A stretch of DNA of 64,000 nucleotides, from NCBI RefSeq assembly GCF_021206925.1, contig NZ_JAJPRF010000010.1, forward strand, positions 61,941 to 125,940, read 5' to 3'. The stretch comes from Rhodoflexus caldus. GTDB lineage: Bacteria > Bacteroidota > Bacteroidia > Cytophagales > Thermoflexibacteraceae. Below are positions 33,846 to 42,513 of the stretch, piece after piece (position 1 is the first letter of the stretch; each line of letters opens with the position of its first letter). The notes under the pieces are model-generated. The model saw only the letters and a program-made list of their open reading frames with translations. It searched no databases and was not told the DNA's origin. A program made the position numbers and the translations under genes.

Positions 33846-34946
33846 ATGCTTTACGTGCTTTTTCGTGCACGCGCAAGACAATTCGGCAAAGTGAGTATTT
33901 ACTGCCGTATCACGCTCAATTCAGAGCGAGCATCGGAGTTTTTTACGGGCATTACGTGCCAGAAAAACGAATGGGAGCAGCAAAAGCAGCGTGTTCGTGG
34001 TAACGAACCTGCCAATGAGGTGCTGCGGCAAATTGCGCAGGATGTTCGTGCCGTTCTCAACCGTATGCTGTACGCAGGCGAACAACCGAATGCCCAAAGC
34101 CTGCGAGATACCTTTTTGAACAAAGGAGAGCGCAGCCTGCCTACCATCAGCGAAGTGCTGGAGCAATTGCTGGATAGCGTAGAAACAAACAATGAGCTTG
34201 CAGAGCGGACAAAGCGCAAATACGAAACAGGCGTAAGAAAAATTCAGGCTTTTATCCGCCAAACGCGGCAGGAAGCACTGCCGGCAGCACAGGTGGGCAA
34301 AGACTTTGCGGAAAGATACGCTTTGCACCTGCGAGATAAGGTCGGGAACAGCCGTAATACCATAGCCAAAGAAATGGAAATACTGCGGGCAGCCGTCCGT
34401 CCGCATCAGGATGTGCCACTGCAAGGATTCACTTACTCGCGCCGAAAACCTGCACCGCCTGCCTTTTTGACTGCGGAAGAGGTAGAGCGCATAGCGACGC
34501 ATCGTTTCGCTTCAGAGCGCTTGCAACAGGTAGCAGACTTGTTTTTGTTCCAAATAGGCACGGGGCTGGCCTATTGCGATATGGCCAAATTCAATGCCGA
34601 TATACACCTGAAAAGGGCAGGGGGGGAGGTTTACCTGTATATGCCACGCCAAAAGTCCCCGACTGATGCCGCCGTGGTTCCGCTGTGCGAGCGTACCCTT
34701 GGGCTACTCACTAAATACGCCAACCTGCTGCCCGTTATCAGTCTGGCCAAATACAACAGCTACCTGAAAGAAGTAGGGGAGATTGTCGGTATCGGGCAAA
34801 AGCTCACCACGCACCTTGCCCGAAAAACGGCAGGGCACTTGTGGCTGGCATCCGGCCTGAGCTATGAGCAGGTGGCCTTCCGGCTGGGGCATTCAAAAAT
34901 TGAAACCACGCGGCAATATTACGCGAGGCTGCGGCTGGCAGTATAG
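33846..34946 (+). CDS. int: Tyrosine recombinase/integrase of element B
   Basis: A 366-residue phage integrase. It has an N-terminal arm-binding region with the Bacteroidota-type pattern ITCQKNEWEQQKQRV, a SAM-like core-binding domain (residues 85-190) and a catalytic domain with TGLAYCDM (first block, arginine absent as in many Bacteroidota integrases), THLARKTAGH (H-x-x-R) and GHSKIETTRQYY with the nucleophilic tyrosine. The ATG at 33846 is chosen; a TTG at 33780 would add 22 residues. It lies 160 bp from the attachment core and should integrate and excise element B. Confidence 0.9.
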   Translation: MLYVLFRARARQFGKVSIYCRITLNSERASEFFTGITCQKNEWEQQKQRVRGNEPANEVLRQIAQDVRAVLNRMLYAGEQPNAQSLRDTFLNKGERSLPTISEVLEQLLDSVETNNELAERTKRKYETGVRKIQAFIRQTRQEALPAAQVGKDFAERYALHLRDKVGNSRNTIAKEMEILRAAVRPHQDVPLQGFTYSRRKPAPPAFLTAEEVERIATHRFASERLQQVADLFLFQIGTGLAYCDMAKFNADIHLKRAGGEVYLYMPRQKSPTDAAVVPLCERTLGLLTKYANLLPVISLAKYNSYLKEVGEIVGIGQKLTTHLARKTAGHLWLASGLSYEQVAFRLGHSKIETTRQYYARLRLAV

Positions 34947-35010
34947 GAATGTCTGTTTAATTGTGTAATATTGCCTAACAAATCACCAACCTTTAAACCT
35001 TTCAGAAAAA

Positions 35011-35439
35011 ATGAAACAGTTATTGAGAAACCAAGTATTATTAATCGCCCTGTTAAGTTTCTTTGCCTTCGGCTGTAGCAAAGAAAGCGACCCAGCGCCG
35101 CCGAGTCCGGCTGAACAGCTTGCTGCGCAATTGGTGCAAGGCACGTGGCAAATCAGCACCTTACAAATCAACGGCCAGCTGCAAGTTTTAACCAATCAAG
35201 ACCGTGCAATGCGTTACACGTATCGTTTAGGTACAAACAAAACATCGGGCAAATTAACTTGGACTACTGCACAGAATGTGATTGAAGCCGACTGGCGCTT
35301 AACCGACCCGACAACGTTAGTAATTAGTGGCGGAGGAGACCAGGTGATTCTCACAGAAGTAAAAATCACCGACGGCCTGTTAAGTTATGTAGAGCTTGAC
35401 GGCAATACCCGTTACTTTTTCATTTTAAGACGCGTCTAA
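35011..35439 (+). CDS. Lipoprotein cargo gene next to integrase
   Basis: A 142-residue lipoprotein: signal peptide with lipobox LLSFFAFGC (cysteine at about residue 23), then a short Pro-rich linker and a domain beginning VQGTWQISTLQINGQ and ending TRYFFILRR, the pattern of small lipocalin-like Bacteroidota lipoproteins. It has its own terminator and opposite orientation to the virion genes, so it is probably expressed in the lysogen as a conversion or exclusion gene. Confidence 0.75.
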   Translation: MKQLLRNQVLLIALLSFFAFGCSKESDPAPPSPAEQLAAQLVQGTWQISTLQINGQLQVLTNQDRAMRYTYRLGTNKTSGKLTWTTAQNVIEADWRLTDPTTLVISGGGDQVILTEVKITDGLLSYVELDGNTRYFFILRRV

Positions 35440-35450
35440 ACATACCCACG

Positions 35451-35484
35451 AAAAAAAGGCTGCTCTTTCGGGCAGCCTTTTTTT
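35451..35484. terminator. Bidirectional terminator
   Basis: Thirteen-bp perfect hairpin, AAAAAAAGGCTGC with GCAGCCTTTTTTT and an 8-nt loop. It ends the lipoprotein gene on the plus strand and the candidate structured RNA on the minus strand. Confidence 0.9.
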
Positions 35485-35674
35485 GTTGGTATCTGATGAA
35501 ACGCAGAAGGCAGCCCCTTTCGGAACTGCCCCTGCTATCTTCGCTGTATTGGCGCTTACTTTTTCTGCCCTCGCACGCTCAGGTTTCCCGACCGTCATGC
35601 CTCATCATTGGACACATGGTACTGAAAGTGGTCATCAGACAAATATCCTACACGCCCTTCAATGGTTCAAATCA
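35451..35674 (-). ncRNA. Candidate structured RNA, copy in element B
   Basis: A minus-strand -7 box TATATTTG (35681-35688) exactly matches the Bacteroidota consensus. The 25-nt block at 35644-35668 is 23/25 identical to 13176-13200. P1 pairs 35652-35656 with 35551-35555, P2 pairs 35622-35626 with 35578-35582. Relative to element A, one base pair in each helix is changed on both sides (G-C to C-G). Further hairpins precede the terminator (GGCAG with CTGCC at 35509-35530; TCTGATG with CATCAGA joining 35632-35638 to 35491-35497). The predicted RNA is about 220 nt. No conserved reading frame. Confidence 0.65.
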
Positions 35675-35694
35675 GGTAGGCAAATATAATACAA

Positions 35695-36138
35695 TTACGG
35701 ATTAAATGCCTTGTATCGGCTAATATATGCCTGCAATTCGGTCAGAATCATATCGCGCAGGCTGCCGTTGATAATCGGGTCATCCGGTGGCAGGTTGCTG
35801 ATGGCATGGAACAACGTCTCGTCCGCACCAATATCTACCAGCGCAGTGATAGGTGTCATCGTTTGCGCAAGTGCCATCACCTCTGTTGGTGTCAGGTTTA
35901 ATTCGGTAGTAATATCCAAAATGCGTGCCTTCAGGTCGCGCAGAAAGTTGATTCGTTCTGCAGTAGAAGGCATCGGCTCAAAAGCCGGAGGGGTAGGAGA
36001 AACATGTACTCTTTCAAAATTAAAACCTAATACCAAAGGATCAGATGAACTTTGGAAAGCATCAAGTTCCTGCTCATTTGCTTCACGATTGAAAGAATAT
36101 ACTTCCTGCCTATCAATATGCAAATACTCTACTCTCAT
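35695..36138 (-). CDS. Last gene of element B late operon
   Basis: A 147-residue acidic protein; the C-terminal half is helical (PTEVMALAQTMTPITALVD). Overlaps the spike-like gene by 4 nt. It is probably a chaperone or accessory protein for the preceding spike-like protein, as in tail-fibre operons, but no family is recognised. Confidence 0.55.
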   Translation of the reverse strand: MRVEYLHIDRQEVYSFNREANEQELDAFQSSSDPLVLGFNFERVHVSPTPPAFEPMPSTAERINFLRDLKARILDITTELNLTPTEVMALAQTMTPITALVDIGADETLFHAISNLPPDDPIINGSLRDMILTELQAYISRYKAFNP

Positions 36139-36929
36139 AAGTTTGGTGCTATGTAATAATAATCTATCCTTAGAATAGCTGTACCGGCAGATGGATTCTC
36201 CTGATGCCCAAAATGAGCAATTTGTAGCGCTACAGTAGGAATATTGGTAGTAATTGTGCCTACCAATACATCATTCAAATAAAAATCAATTCCACCAGCC
36301 TTTGTTCTTATTTCATATGTATTCCAGTTGTAAGGATTACATAAAATCGCTGTTCGGGTTCTGATATTTGCAGCAGCAGTCATAATTTCTACAACAGGTG
36401 CAGCAGGATTGTCAAAATTAAACCAAAAGCCTGCTGCATTAGTCGGGAGTATGCTTGTATTGCTGTAGGTTACACCTGTGGTCGAGAAACCGAAAATGCT
36501 TGTTTTTTTTAAGCCGTTATTAACAAATCGGATGCGAAATCTAAAAATTACATATCCATCCGAATCTGTTATTTCTGCTCCTGAAGAAAACGTGATACTA
36601 CCTGAGGTAAAAGTACCGGATGTAGCCAACTGGCGCACGCCATAAATACCATTCTCTTTAACTGTGCTGAAAGTATTAGATGAAGTTGTAGAACCTAACG
36701 GCGCAGACTGCGTTACGAAAGTTCCGTAATCCTGAAAGACCTCTGCCAGTCGTTGCAGTGAATTGCCATCAAGACCGACTGTGAACGGCCTGTAAATCAC
36801 CTCACTACCATCCGGATTACGCCTGCGCACAGTGCCATCTTCGTGCATGTACAAGCGTGCAAAGCCGGCAGCTGGGTTGTCCACGCCGCTAACTTGTGGA
36901 AGTTCGGGATAAGACAGATATTTATTCAT
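36135..36929 (-). CDS. Spike or receptor-binding-like protein
   Basis: A 264-residue protein. The N-terminus PAAGFARLYMHEDGTVRRRN is a short beta-hairpin head motif (small repeated pattern seen at starts of phage structural adhesins), followed by a 170-residue jelly-roll-like LamG/concanavalin-type region (GFWFNFDNPAAPVVEIM, IDFYLNDVLVGTITTN). Probably displayed on the virion and involved in host recognition. Start and stop overlap both neighbours. Confidence 0.6.
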   Translation of the reverse strand: MNKYLSYPELPQVSGVDNPAAGFARLYMHEDGTVRRRNPDGSEVIYRPFTVGLDGNSLQRLAEVFQDYGTFVTQSAPLGSTTSSNTFSTVKENGIYGVRQLATSGTFTSGSITFSSGAEITDSDGYVIFRFRIRFVNNGLKKTSIFGFSTTGVTYSNTSILPTNAAGFWFNFDNPAAPVVEIMTAAANIRTRTAILCNPYNWNTYEIRTKAGGIDFYLNDVLVGTITTNIPTVALQIAHFGHQENPSAGTAILRIDYYYIAPNL

Positions 36930-37351
36930 TAGGCTGCATTACCAATTACACGAACCGACAAATTATTCACCGATACGTTGCTGCGCAGCGTCAGTGTATT
37001 GTCGTTGTTTTCCACAACGCTCAGGAATACGGCTTCGCCTGCCGAGTTCCTTACTTCTACCTGATAAGGGCGCACAATTCCGGTAGGCGTTATACTTAGC
37101 GGGGTGTTCGCCGTCAGGTTTACGGTAGTGGAGAAAAGCAGCAAGCCTGCCACTGAGGTGGTGGTAAATGCTGCCCCGTTCCAAATTTTGAAGGTATTGC
37201 TGGTAGTATTGAAAACAACGAGACCTTTGTCGTTTGTGCCCAGCGTTCCTGCAAGGGCTGTTTCCTCGGCAGCAGTAACGTTTTCTATACGCTGCCCTTT
37301 AACTTGCTGTTTATTGAGATTGATGTTGCTGTAAAATTGTAAATCTGCCAT
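36929..37351 (-). CDS. Small spike or fibre-like protein
   Basis: A 140-residue protein whose residues 35-75 (GLVVFNTTSNTFKIWNGAAF) are the phrase found in phage tail-fibre and adhesin proteins of Bacteroidota. The rest is beta-rich. Probably forms a trimeric fibre or spike base with the next gene's product. Confidence 0.6.
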   Translation of the reverse strand: MADLQFYSNINLNKQQVKGQRIENVTAAEETALAGTLGTNDKGLVVFNTTSNTFKIWNGAAFTTTSVAGLLLFSTTVNLTANTPLSITPTGIVRPYQVEVRNSAGEAVFLSVVENNDNTLTLRSNVSVNNLSVRVIGNAA

Positions 37352-37441
37352 TGTTGAAAATCAGGTTTGCAACTTAGTATGTAATGTTGCTGCAAGGTGA
37401 ATACAGGGTTTCAATTACCTGTGTATTTTTTTCGTAAATTC

Positions 37442-37609
37442 TCATTTTGCCAGCTTTTTAAAGGCAAACCAAATCATTACACAAAGCAAAAAAGCGAAAA
37501 CTATTGCTCCTGCCAAATTGCGATATGTTTCAGGCGTTAGCTGTACGGTTACGTTTGTTTTAATGCCGTTTTTATCAATTACGCCGAGGATGTTTTGCAG
37601 TTGTTCCAT
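37442..37609 (-). CDS. Small membrane protein, 55 residues
   Basis: MEQLQNILGVIDKNG start, hydrophilic first 28 residues, then one C-terminal membrane segment (LAGAIVFAFLLCVMIWFAF) and a KKLAK end. It matches the tail-anchored pattern of many element B virion-region proteins. Confidence 0.65.
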   Translation of the reverse strand: MEQLQNILGVIDKNGIKTNVTVQLTPETYRNLAGAIVFAFLLCVMIWFAFKKLAK

Positions 37610-37613
37610 TTTA

Positions 37614-38075
37614 TCAGTAAGGTAAAGGTAAGGTTATACGTCCGGCATGGAAGGCAACTTTGCAAGCCAACTGTCCGGCATCAATTTTAAGTACATCCAT
37701 TGCTCTGCGGCTGGCTGCATCTGTTTTTGCACCGTATATGCCATCAACAGCTAACTTTTGGCTGCCGTAAAATCTTGCATCGGTGTTTAGGTAAGTTTGT
37801 AGCGCTTTGACGTATTCGGTACGAGAACTGAAATTGTTTTGACAGCCCGACGCAGTCCAATTTGTATTCCCGCCGCCACCGCTACTAATTCCACCACCAC
37901 TGCTGCTTCCGCCGCCGCCCGAAGGGAAAGGATAAGGAGATGGTGTGGGCGATGGATTAAAAGGGCTTTCGTTAGGATGCGTTTGTTTTTTTGAAGCCAA
38001 AGCCGTATATCCTGCCAAGATTAACAAAACAATGATTGCTATCAGGACAAGGGTTTTTTTATTATCTTTTTTCAT
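37614..38075 (-). CDS. Membrane-anchored peptidoglycan-binding protein
   Basis: A 153-residue protein: N-terminal membrane segment (LVLIAIIVLLILAGYTAL), Pro-rich then Gly/Ser-rich linker (residues 40-72), and a C-terminal peptidoglycan-binding type 1 domain (YVKALQTYLNTDARF, LAVDGIYGAKTDAASRR). It would hold a membrane to the cell wall, as expected for an entry or lysis factor in a membrane-containing virion. Confidence 0.75.
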   Translation of the reverse strand: MKKDNKKTLVLIAIIVLLILAGYTALASKKQTHPNESPFNPSPTPSPYPFPSGGGGSSSGGGISSGGGGNTNWTASGCQNNFSSRTEYVKALQTYLNTDARFYGSQKLAVDGIYGAKTDAASRRAMDVLKIDAGQLACKVAFHAGRITLPLPY

Positions 38076-38077
38076 TG

Positions 38078-38599
38078 CTAATCAGGTAAATTTCTTACAA
38101 TTTCATAAGCACGCTGGAGCTTAGACGAGTCCCCAAAATCGTTGAACAGACGTGTGCGAAGGAAAGTATCTATGCTCATTTTGTATAAGTTATTGAAAGC
38201 GAAATCGAGCCATCGGAGGGAGGTTTTGGTCTGCCTGCTCAATATTTCAAAAGCTCTTGCATCGTCATCCAAATTAGGCAACAAGCCACCTAACGGGAAG
38301 GGAGAAGCAGGAGGTCGGTTATCTCCGTCGCACATCCATAGTGCCAGCGCATCTGCGGCAGCTTTGGCTGCATATTTATCTCGCTCGGCATTGTTTACAT
38401 TTTCAAAAGTAACCGGATTGCTTCCTATTGTTCCTGAAATGCCGCTATCGCCTACGCCTGCACGTATGGCTGCACGAATATCAGCTACCAGCTTTTCACG
38501 CTGATTTCTGACAATCATAGCTGCTACCCACGCAACAATAATTGCGACGATACCACCAATTAGCCATGCTTCCTGCTTGCTTACTTTTTTCAGGTTCAT
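38078..38599 (-). CDS. Membrane protein of element B virion region
   Basis: A 173-residue protein with one N-terminal membrane segment (AWLIGGIVAIIVAWVAAMIV) and a soluble C-terminal domain. Overlaps the upstream gene by 4 nt. No family recognised. Confidence 0.6.
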   Translation of the reverse strand: MNLKKVSKQEAWLIGGIVAIIVAWVAAMIVRNQREKLVADIRAAIRAGVGDSGISGTIGSNPVTFENVNNAERDKYAAKAAADALALWMCDGDNRPPASPFPLGGLLPNLDDDARAFEILSRQTKTSLRWLDFAFNNLYKMSIDTFLRTRLFNDFGDSSKLQRAYEIVRNLPD

Positions 38600-39018
38600 T
38601 TCAATCTGCGGTTTACTTCGCTTTCAAATGCAGCAGAAATGCTGTCAAAACGGAAACTTGTGCGGATGGCTAAATAGGTAAACACAAGCGATAAAATTGC
38701 AGGTATGACGACTCGAAAAATCAGGACTCCCGTGCCTACTGTAATCCCTATTTTTGCCAAAAAATCAAAACCTGTGCTGGCTGAATCATAGAGCTTTTCC
38801 CATCGTGTTGCTGCCATTTCCACACCTTGGCTGCGCATATAACCACGCAAATCGCTATCAGCATTGCCTGCCTGCTTGCCTACTCGAAGCTCCCACGCTT
38901 CAATAAACAAAGCATTAGCCTCATCTTTACCGACGGCTTTCTTTAAGGCTTTGTGCCATTCAATCCAGCGCGCAGAAGACGAGTCAAAAGCAGGTATGGC
39001 CATCACACTGCTGCTCAT
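38596..39018 (-). CDS. Membrane protein of element B virion region
   Basis: A 140-residue protein with a helical soluble N-terminal 80 residues and one or two membrane segments near residues 88-118 (FLAKIGITVGTGVLIFRVV, AILSLVFTYLAI). Coupled with both neighbours. No family recognised. Confidence 0.6.
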   Translation of the reverse strand: MSSSVMAIPAFDSSSARWIEWHKALKKAVGKDEANALFIEAWELRVGKQAGNADSDLRGYMRSQGVEMAATRWEKLYDSASTGFDFLAKIGITVGTGVLIFRVVIPAILSLVFTYLAIRTSFRFDSISAAFESEVNRRLK

Positions 39019-39221
39019 TAGCGCAAAGGAGTTGGGTTAGTGTTGGGGTCGTCGTCCAATTCTGCCACCAAATTGGTGTATGCCTGAAAGACATCGCCAA
39101 TTGTTCGCTGTGTTTTTTCAGACATCAAAAATTCACGTACACGCGGGTTTTTTGCATCGCGAATCAAGCTCGCAAGTGCCGAAAGACCAACATTAACTGC
39201 TGCCAATAAAAGAGGTTTCAT
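39018..39221 (-). CDS. Small membrane-associated protein
   Basis: A 67-residue protein starting MKPLLLAAVNVGLSALASLI, a weakly hydrophobic N-terminus, then a charged helix. The start at 39219-39221 fits the operon spacing; a longer frame from 39383 has no sensible start context. Confidence 0.55.
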   Translation of the reverse strand: MKPLLLAAVNVGLSALASLIRDAKNPRVREFLMSEKTQRTIGDVFQAYTNLVAELDDDPNTNPTPLR

Positions 39222-39304
39222 AGCTGAACTTTTTACTGACAAAAGTATTGGCCGCGCATCCGGCAGGCAAGGGAAAATTGCGCAAAATTGGCTGCGTAAA
39301 AGGT

Positions 39305-39832
39305 CTAAAAACGGCCTTTCAGCACAAAAAAGTAGTAATAAAGCATAGCGGCAAACAACACGAGAAGGATTACCCGCAGCCAAGGCCGGTCGCCACGTTC
39401 CTCTTCTCCAAGCATGTCAGCCAAGTACCACTGCTGCCCAAGCAGTTCACGTATGCGTTTATTGCGATAGTCTATTTCAGCACCGCCGCCGTATGTCCAA
39501 ACTGCCTCTGACCGCGAGCAATTGTCCACATGCAAAAAGGTAGAAGCAACACCAAAGCGCCTGAAACCAACTGCCACCAGCGCAGGTGCTATACGGTCGA
39601 AATCCGAACGAGTGCGCACGCTCAAATCGCTTGCCTTGCCTTCCATATGACATGAGCTTTCTGCTCCTCCTACTTTTGCATTGTGCGCCGGTGTCCTGTA
39701 TCCGGAATTTATTTTTGGATAAAAACCTGCTGCTTTTCCGGCACGGTTAAGCATTGCTACGTGATTTCTGTCCATGTAGCGCTCGCCCGAACCTTGCGCA
39801 TCGGGTGAATCAAAATCGGTTAATTGATACAT
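39305..39832 (-). CDS. M15-family peptidase with C-terminal membrane anchor
   Basis: A 175-residue enzyme. Residues 20-115 match the zinc D-Ala-D-Ala/endopeptidase family M15: INSGYRTPAHNAKVGGAESS, then CHMEGKASDLSV (His and Asp ligands) and FLHVDN (His ligand). A C-terminal membrane segment (WLRVILLVLFAAMLYYYFFV) anchors it. It would cut peptide cross-links in peptidoglycan, probably during virion entry because it is membrane-bound. Confidence 0.8.
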   Translation of the reverse strand: MYQLTDFDSPDAQGSGERYMDRNHVAMLNRAGKAAGFYPKINSGYRTPAHNAKVGGAESSCHMEGKASDLSVRTRSDFDRIAPALVAVGFRRFGVASTFLHVDNCSRSEAVWTYGGGAEIDYRNKRIRELLGQQWYLADMLGEEERGDRPWLRVILLVLFAAMLYYYFFVLKGRF

Positions 39833-40806
39833 AACTTACCTTGTTTTTGAAGTTTGGACATTTGACGCATGATGCACAACAGACATTCTGCAAGGCTGGC
39901 CGATGCCTTGCCTTGAATTTGAAAAGAACTGTTAGGAGGTGCTATGAACTCTATGCGATACCCAATGTTAAGAACAGCTTCTTCGGGATGTAATTCTACG
40001 GAAGCAACTTGCGCACCGTCATTGCTCGGAGGTAAATGAATCTGCCTTACCGTGCTGCTGCCATCGGTATTGTCGCGGATAACACGGATAATCGGCATAT
40101 CGCGATAGTTATCTGCTTTGATAATTAACTCTTCAATCAACCTTGCGTTTGCACCGAAGCAGCCTTTTGCATCTCGCCCGATTTGCTCGGAAACAGCAGG
40201 TGGCAATACCGCATCAGGATTGACAAACAATGGATAATTTGGGAAGGCCGGATTTGAAAAAAGCGTCATCTGCCATTCTCCAACTGCAAAAAAATACAGC
40301 CGATATGTCTTCCCGTCTTCCAAATTTTCTCTTTCCGCGAGCAAAGGAAAGCGGATAAAATAAGCATAATTGATTGCATTTGTCAGCAATTTGGGGCTGG
40401 CAGAAAGTCGGCTGTATTCGTAAACTTCCGAGCCGTTTGAAACTATTTGATAAGGCAAAACAGCCGATTGTACCTGCTCAAAATCGGATATACTGACCGT
40501 TGTATCGGCATCAGCAATAGCAATTCCAAAGCGCCATCCGGACGGCAGCGAAGGCTGCGGAATCTGAGTAACAAACTGCGCTTGCAGTTCTGGGCATGTA
40601 TGTTTAGTAAAAGTGAAATGTGTGCTGAGTAGTATGCCATCGGGCAAATCGGCAGCAGGCATGTAACCTGTTGCGCTGCCTTCCGGCTCTCTGGTAAAGT
40701 TTACAGATATGAAGTTGCCATCTTCAACCGGTATCAAACCACCGCCACCCACACGAATTACATGCGGCTGGTCGGTAGGATTTACTATCGGATAAACAAA
40801 CTCCAT
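39820..40806 (-). CDS. Beta-rich virion protein candidate
   Basis: A 328-residue soluble, beta-rich protein without recognised domain; one internal and one C-terminal cysteine-bearing segment (LAECLLCIMRQ). Its size is within the range of double jelly-roll capsid proteins, so it is a second candidate for a capsid, penton or spike protein. It overlaps the M15 gene by 13 nt. Confidence 0.55.
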   Translation of the reverse strand: MEFVYPIVNPTDQPHVIRVGGGGLIPVEDGNFISVNFTREPEGSATGYMPAADLPDGILLSTHFTFTKHTCPELQAQFVTQIPQPSLPSGWRFGIAIADADTTVSISDFEQVQSAVLPYQIVSNGSEVYEYSRLSASPKLLTNAINYAYFIRFPLLAERENLEDGKTYRLYFFAVGEWQMTLFSNPAFPNYPLFVNPDAVLPPAVSEQIGRDAKGCFGANARLIEELIIKADNYRDMPIIRVIRDNTDGSSTVRQIHLPPSNDGAQVASVELHPEEAVLNIGYRIEFIAPPNSSFQIQGKASASLAECLLCIMRQMSKLQKQGKLCIN

Positions 40807-41582
40807 TACAGGTTGCGCTCAATATGGTTTTTGAGTTCAATCACTCTGCGTTCTTGCTCGGTTGTGCCTTCAATACCTGCCAAAGGCAAGGACATAATTT
40901 CTGAAAAGCGACTATCTGCCATCGGTTTTGAAAAAAACTTTGTGAGGGCGTAGAGTGCTTCAATTTTTGGCCATCCTTGCGCACGATATAGGTTAGCAGC
41001 CTCCCTGTCGCATTCAAACTCGTTAGTGGTTTGATTGCGATAATGCACGTACTCATGGAGCAGTACGAAAATTCGCATCGGTACGGTAGCAGGCAATAAA
41101 TCATCTGCCGAAACAAATATCTCACCTGTGCTTCTGTCCACGCGGGCAGGCGTTTCTATGATTTGCCCTGTATGCAGGTCTCGCACCTTGGGCATGTAAT
41201 GAATGCAGTTGCCGTTGCCGTCTTGATAGGTTTTGTAACCAAGTTTAGGCATATTTTCTGCCATCCAAAGAGCAAAGCCAATGAATTTTTTGTCTTGCTC
41301 GCTTATTGGTTTATTGCTTTCAAACAAAACAGGCTGCACATCGTAGCTGCGCAGAAGCACAGGAAGTCCCTCTTTTCGCTCAATGCTAATGTGATATTTT
41401 GTTGGCAAATAGGACAAGGGCACGGTAAAATCGTGCTGCCCTGCCTGCAACCGCAAATCCCTGCGCATATAGGTATTACCACCTGAACTGCAAGTGATAT
41501 GCAAAACGGCAGGTGCTGGTGCATCTGCCGTGAAAACTGCTTTATGACTGAGTGGAGGAGTTTGTACGACAAACTGCTGCAT
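40806..41582 (-). CDS. Zinc metallopeptidase with N-terminal beta domain
   Basis: A 258-residue protein with a 100-residue beta-rich N-terminal domain (HDFTVPLSYLPTKYHISI) and a C-terminal metallopeptidase domain with LLHEYVHYRNQ (HExxH) and FECDREAANLY as the likely third ligand. Possibly processes virion proteins or host surface proteins. The start at 41580-41582 is preferred because it follows the stop of the previous gene closely. Family not named with confidence. Confidence 0.7.
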   Translation of the reverse strand: MQQFVVQTPPLSHKAVFTADAPAPAVLHITCSSGGNTYMRRDLRLQAGQHDFTVPLSYLPTKYHISIERKEGLPVLLRSYDVQPVLFESNKPISEQDKKFIGFALWMAENMPKLGYKTYQDGNGNCIHYMPKVRDLHTGQIIETPARVDRSTGEIFVSADDLLPATVPMRIFVLLHEYVHYRNQTTNEFECDREAANLYRAQGWPKIEALYALTKFFSKPMADSRFSEIMSLPLAGIEGTTEQERRVIELKNHIERNL

Positions 41583-41584
41583 AG

Positions 41585-41749
41585 CTATTGTTTTACAAAC
41601 AGTATGATAACTGAAACAAAGCCAATGGCAAGGGCAAAAAACTGCGGCCATGCAATGCCCGCAATTTTTTCTGTCTTGTCGGTCAAAACCGGAAAGGGCT
41701 TATTGCCAAAGGAATATTCCCATTCGTAATCAAATTTTAATAATTCCAT
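41585..41749 (-). CDS. Tail-anchored small protein, 54 residues
   Basis: MELLKFDYEWEYSFG start within the end of the methylase gene (13-nt overlap). The C-terminal membrane segment is WPQFFALAIGFVSVIILFV, ending in KQ. Fits the element B tail-anchored set. Confidence 0.65.
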   Translation of the reverse strand: MELLKFDYEWEYSFGNKPFPVLTDKTEKIAGIAWPQFFALAIGFVSVIILFVKQ

Positions 41750-42513
41750 GTCAGTACCTCCACTTTGTATTTTACATTTTTGAGCCTGTCTTTGTGCGCA
41801 GAGATAATCTGCGTTTTTTTCTTTTGCTTCCAGCCGTACTTGGCCTTGTACTTGCGCAGGATGGTTTCGTTATAAGAAGACAGTAAAAATTTACCTTTGA
41901 TGCGTGCCAGCGCATCTAATAGATTTTTAAAGTCTGCTTCCGTGTAGCCTTTGTAATGTCCTTGTTCAGATGAAACATACGGAGGGTCGCAATAAAAAAA
42001 GGTTGTTTTGCTGTCTTTCAGTTTGATTAAATCAACCGCATCGCGACAAAATATTTCCACGCGACGCAGTCGGTCGGATAATTCTTTTGTGAAATTTTCC
42101 GACTTATTTTTAATTCTCTTAGTTGTTTGCCCTAAATTATCAAAAGCGAATCCTCCGCCTATTTTGGCAGTGAAACTCATATTCGTTTGCACCCAAAATG
42201 CCCACGCACGGGCAACTTTATCTCCTTTGACAGTTTTCAATATTTCTTTTGCCAATCGGTGCTGCGATTCACTGTGCAGCGTGGCATCAATTTTAGTTTT
42301 GAGTTTTGAAAAATCGGTTTTCAGCACCTGCCAAAAATTGATTACATCGCCGTTGAGGTCGTTGATTACTTCATGATTTGATGGAGGTTTGGCAAAAAAT
42401 ACTGCGCCCCCCCCAAAGAAAGGTTCAACATATTGTTCATGCTTAGGCATCATGCTGACAATTTCACGCGCCAGCTTTTGCTTACCACCATAGTAAGTTA
42501 TCGGCGTTTTCAT
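41737..42513 (-). CDS. dam: D12-class DNA adenine methyltransferase
   Basis: A 258-residue orphan methylase: residues 6-12 YYGGKQK, SAM-binding EPFFGGGAVFF (about 30-40), catalytic DPPY (about 175), the Dam/D12 order of motifs. No restriction enzyme is next to it. It is placed among virion-membrane genes, so it probably methylates element B DNA against host restriction or controls its own timing. Site specificity cannot be read from sequence. Confidence 0.88.
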   Translation of the reverse strand: MKTPITYYGGKQKLAREIVSMMPKHEQYVEPFFGGGAVFFAKPPSNHEVINDLNGDVINFWQVLKTDFSKLKTKIDATLHSESQHRLAKEILKTVKGDKVARAWAFWVQTNMSFTAKIGGGFAFDNLGQTTKRIKNKSENFTKELSDRLRRVEIFCRDAVDLIKLKDSKTTFFYCDPPYVSSEQGHYKGYTEADFKNLLDALARIKGKFLLSSYNETILRKYKAKYGWKQKKKTQIISAHKDRLKNVKYKVEVLTWNY

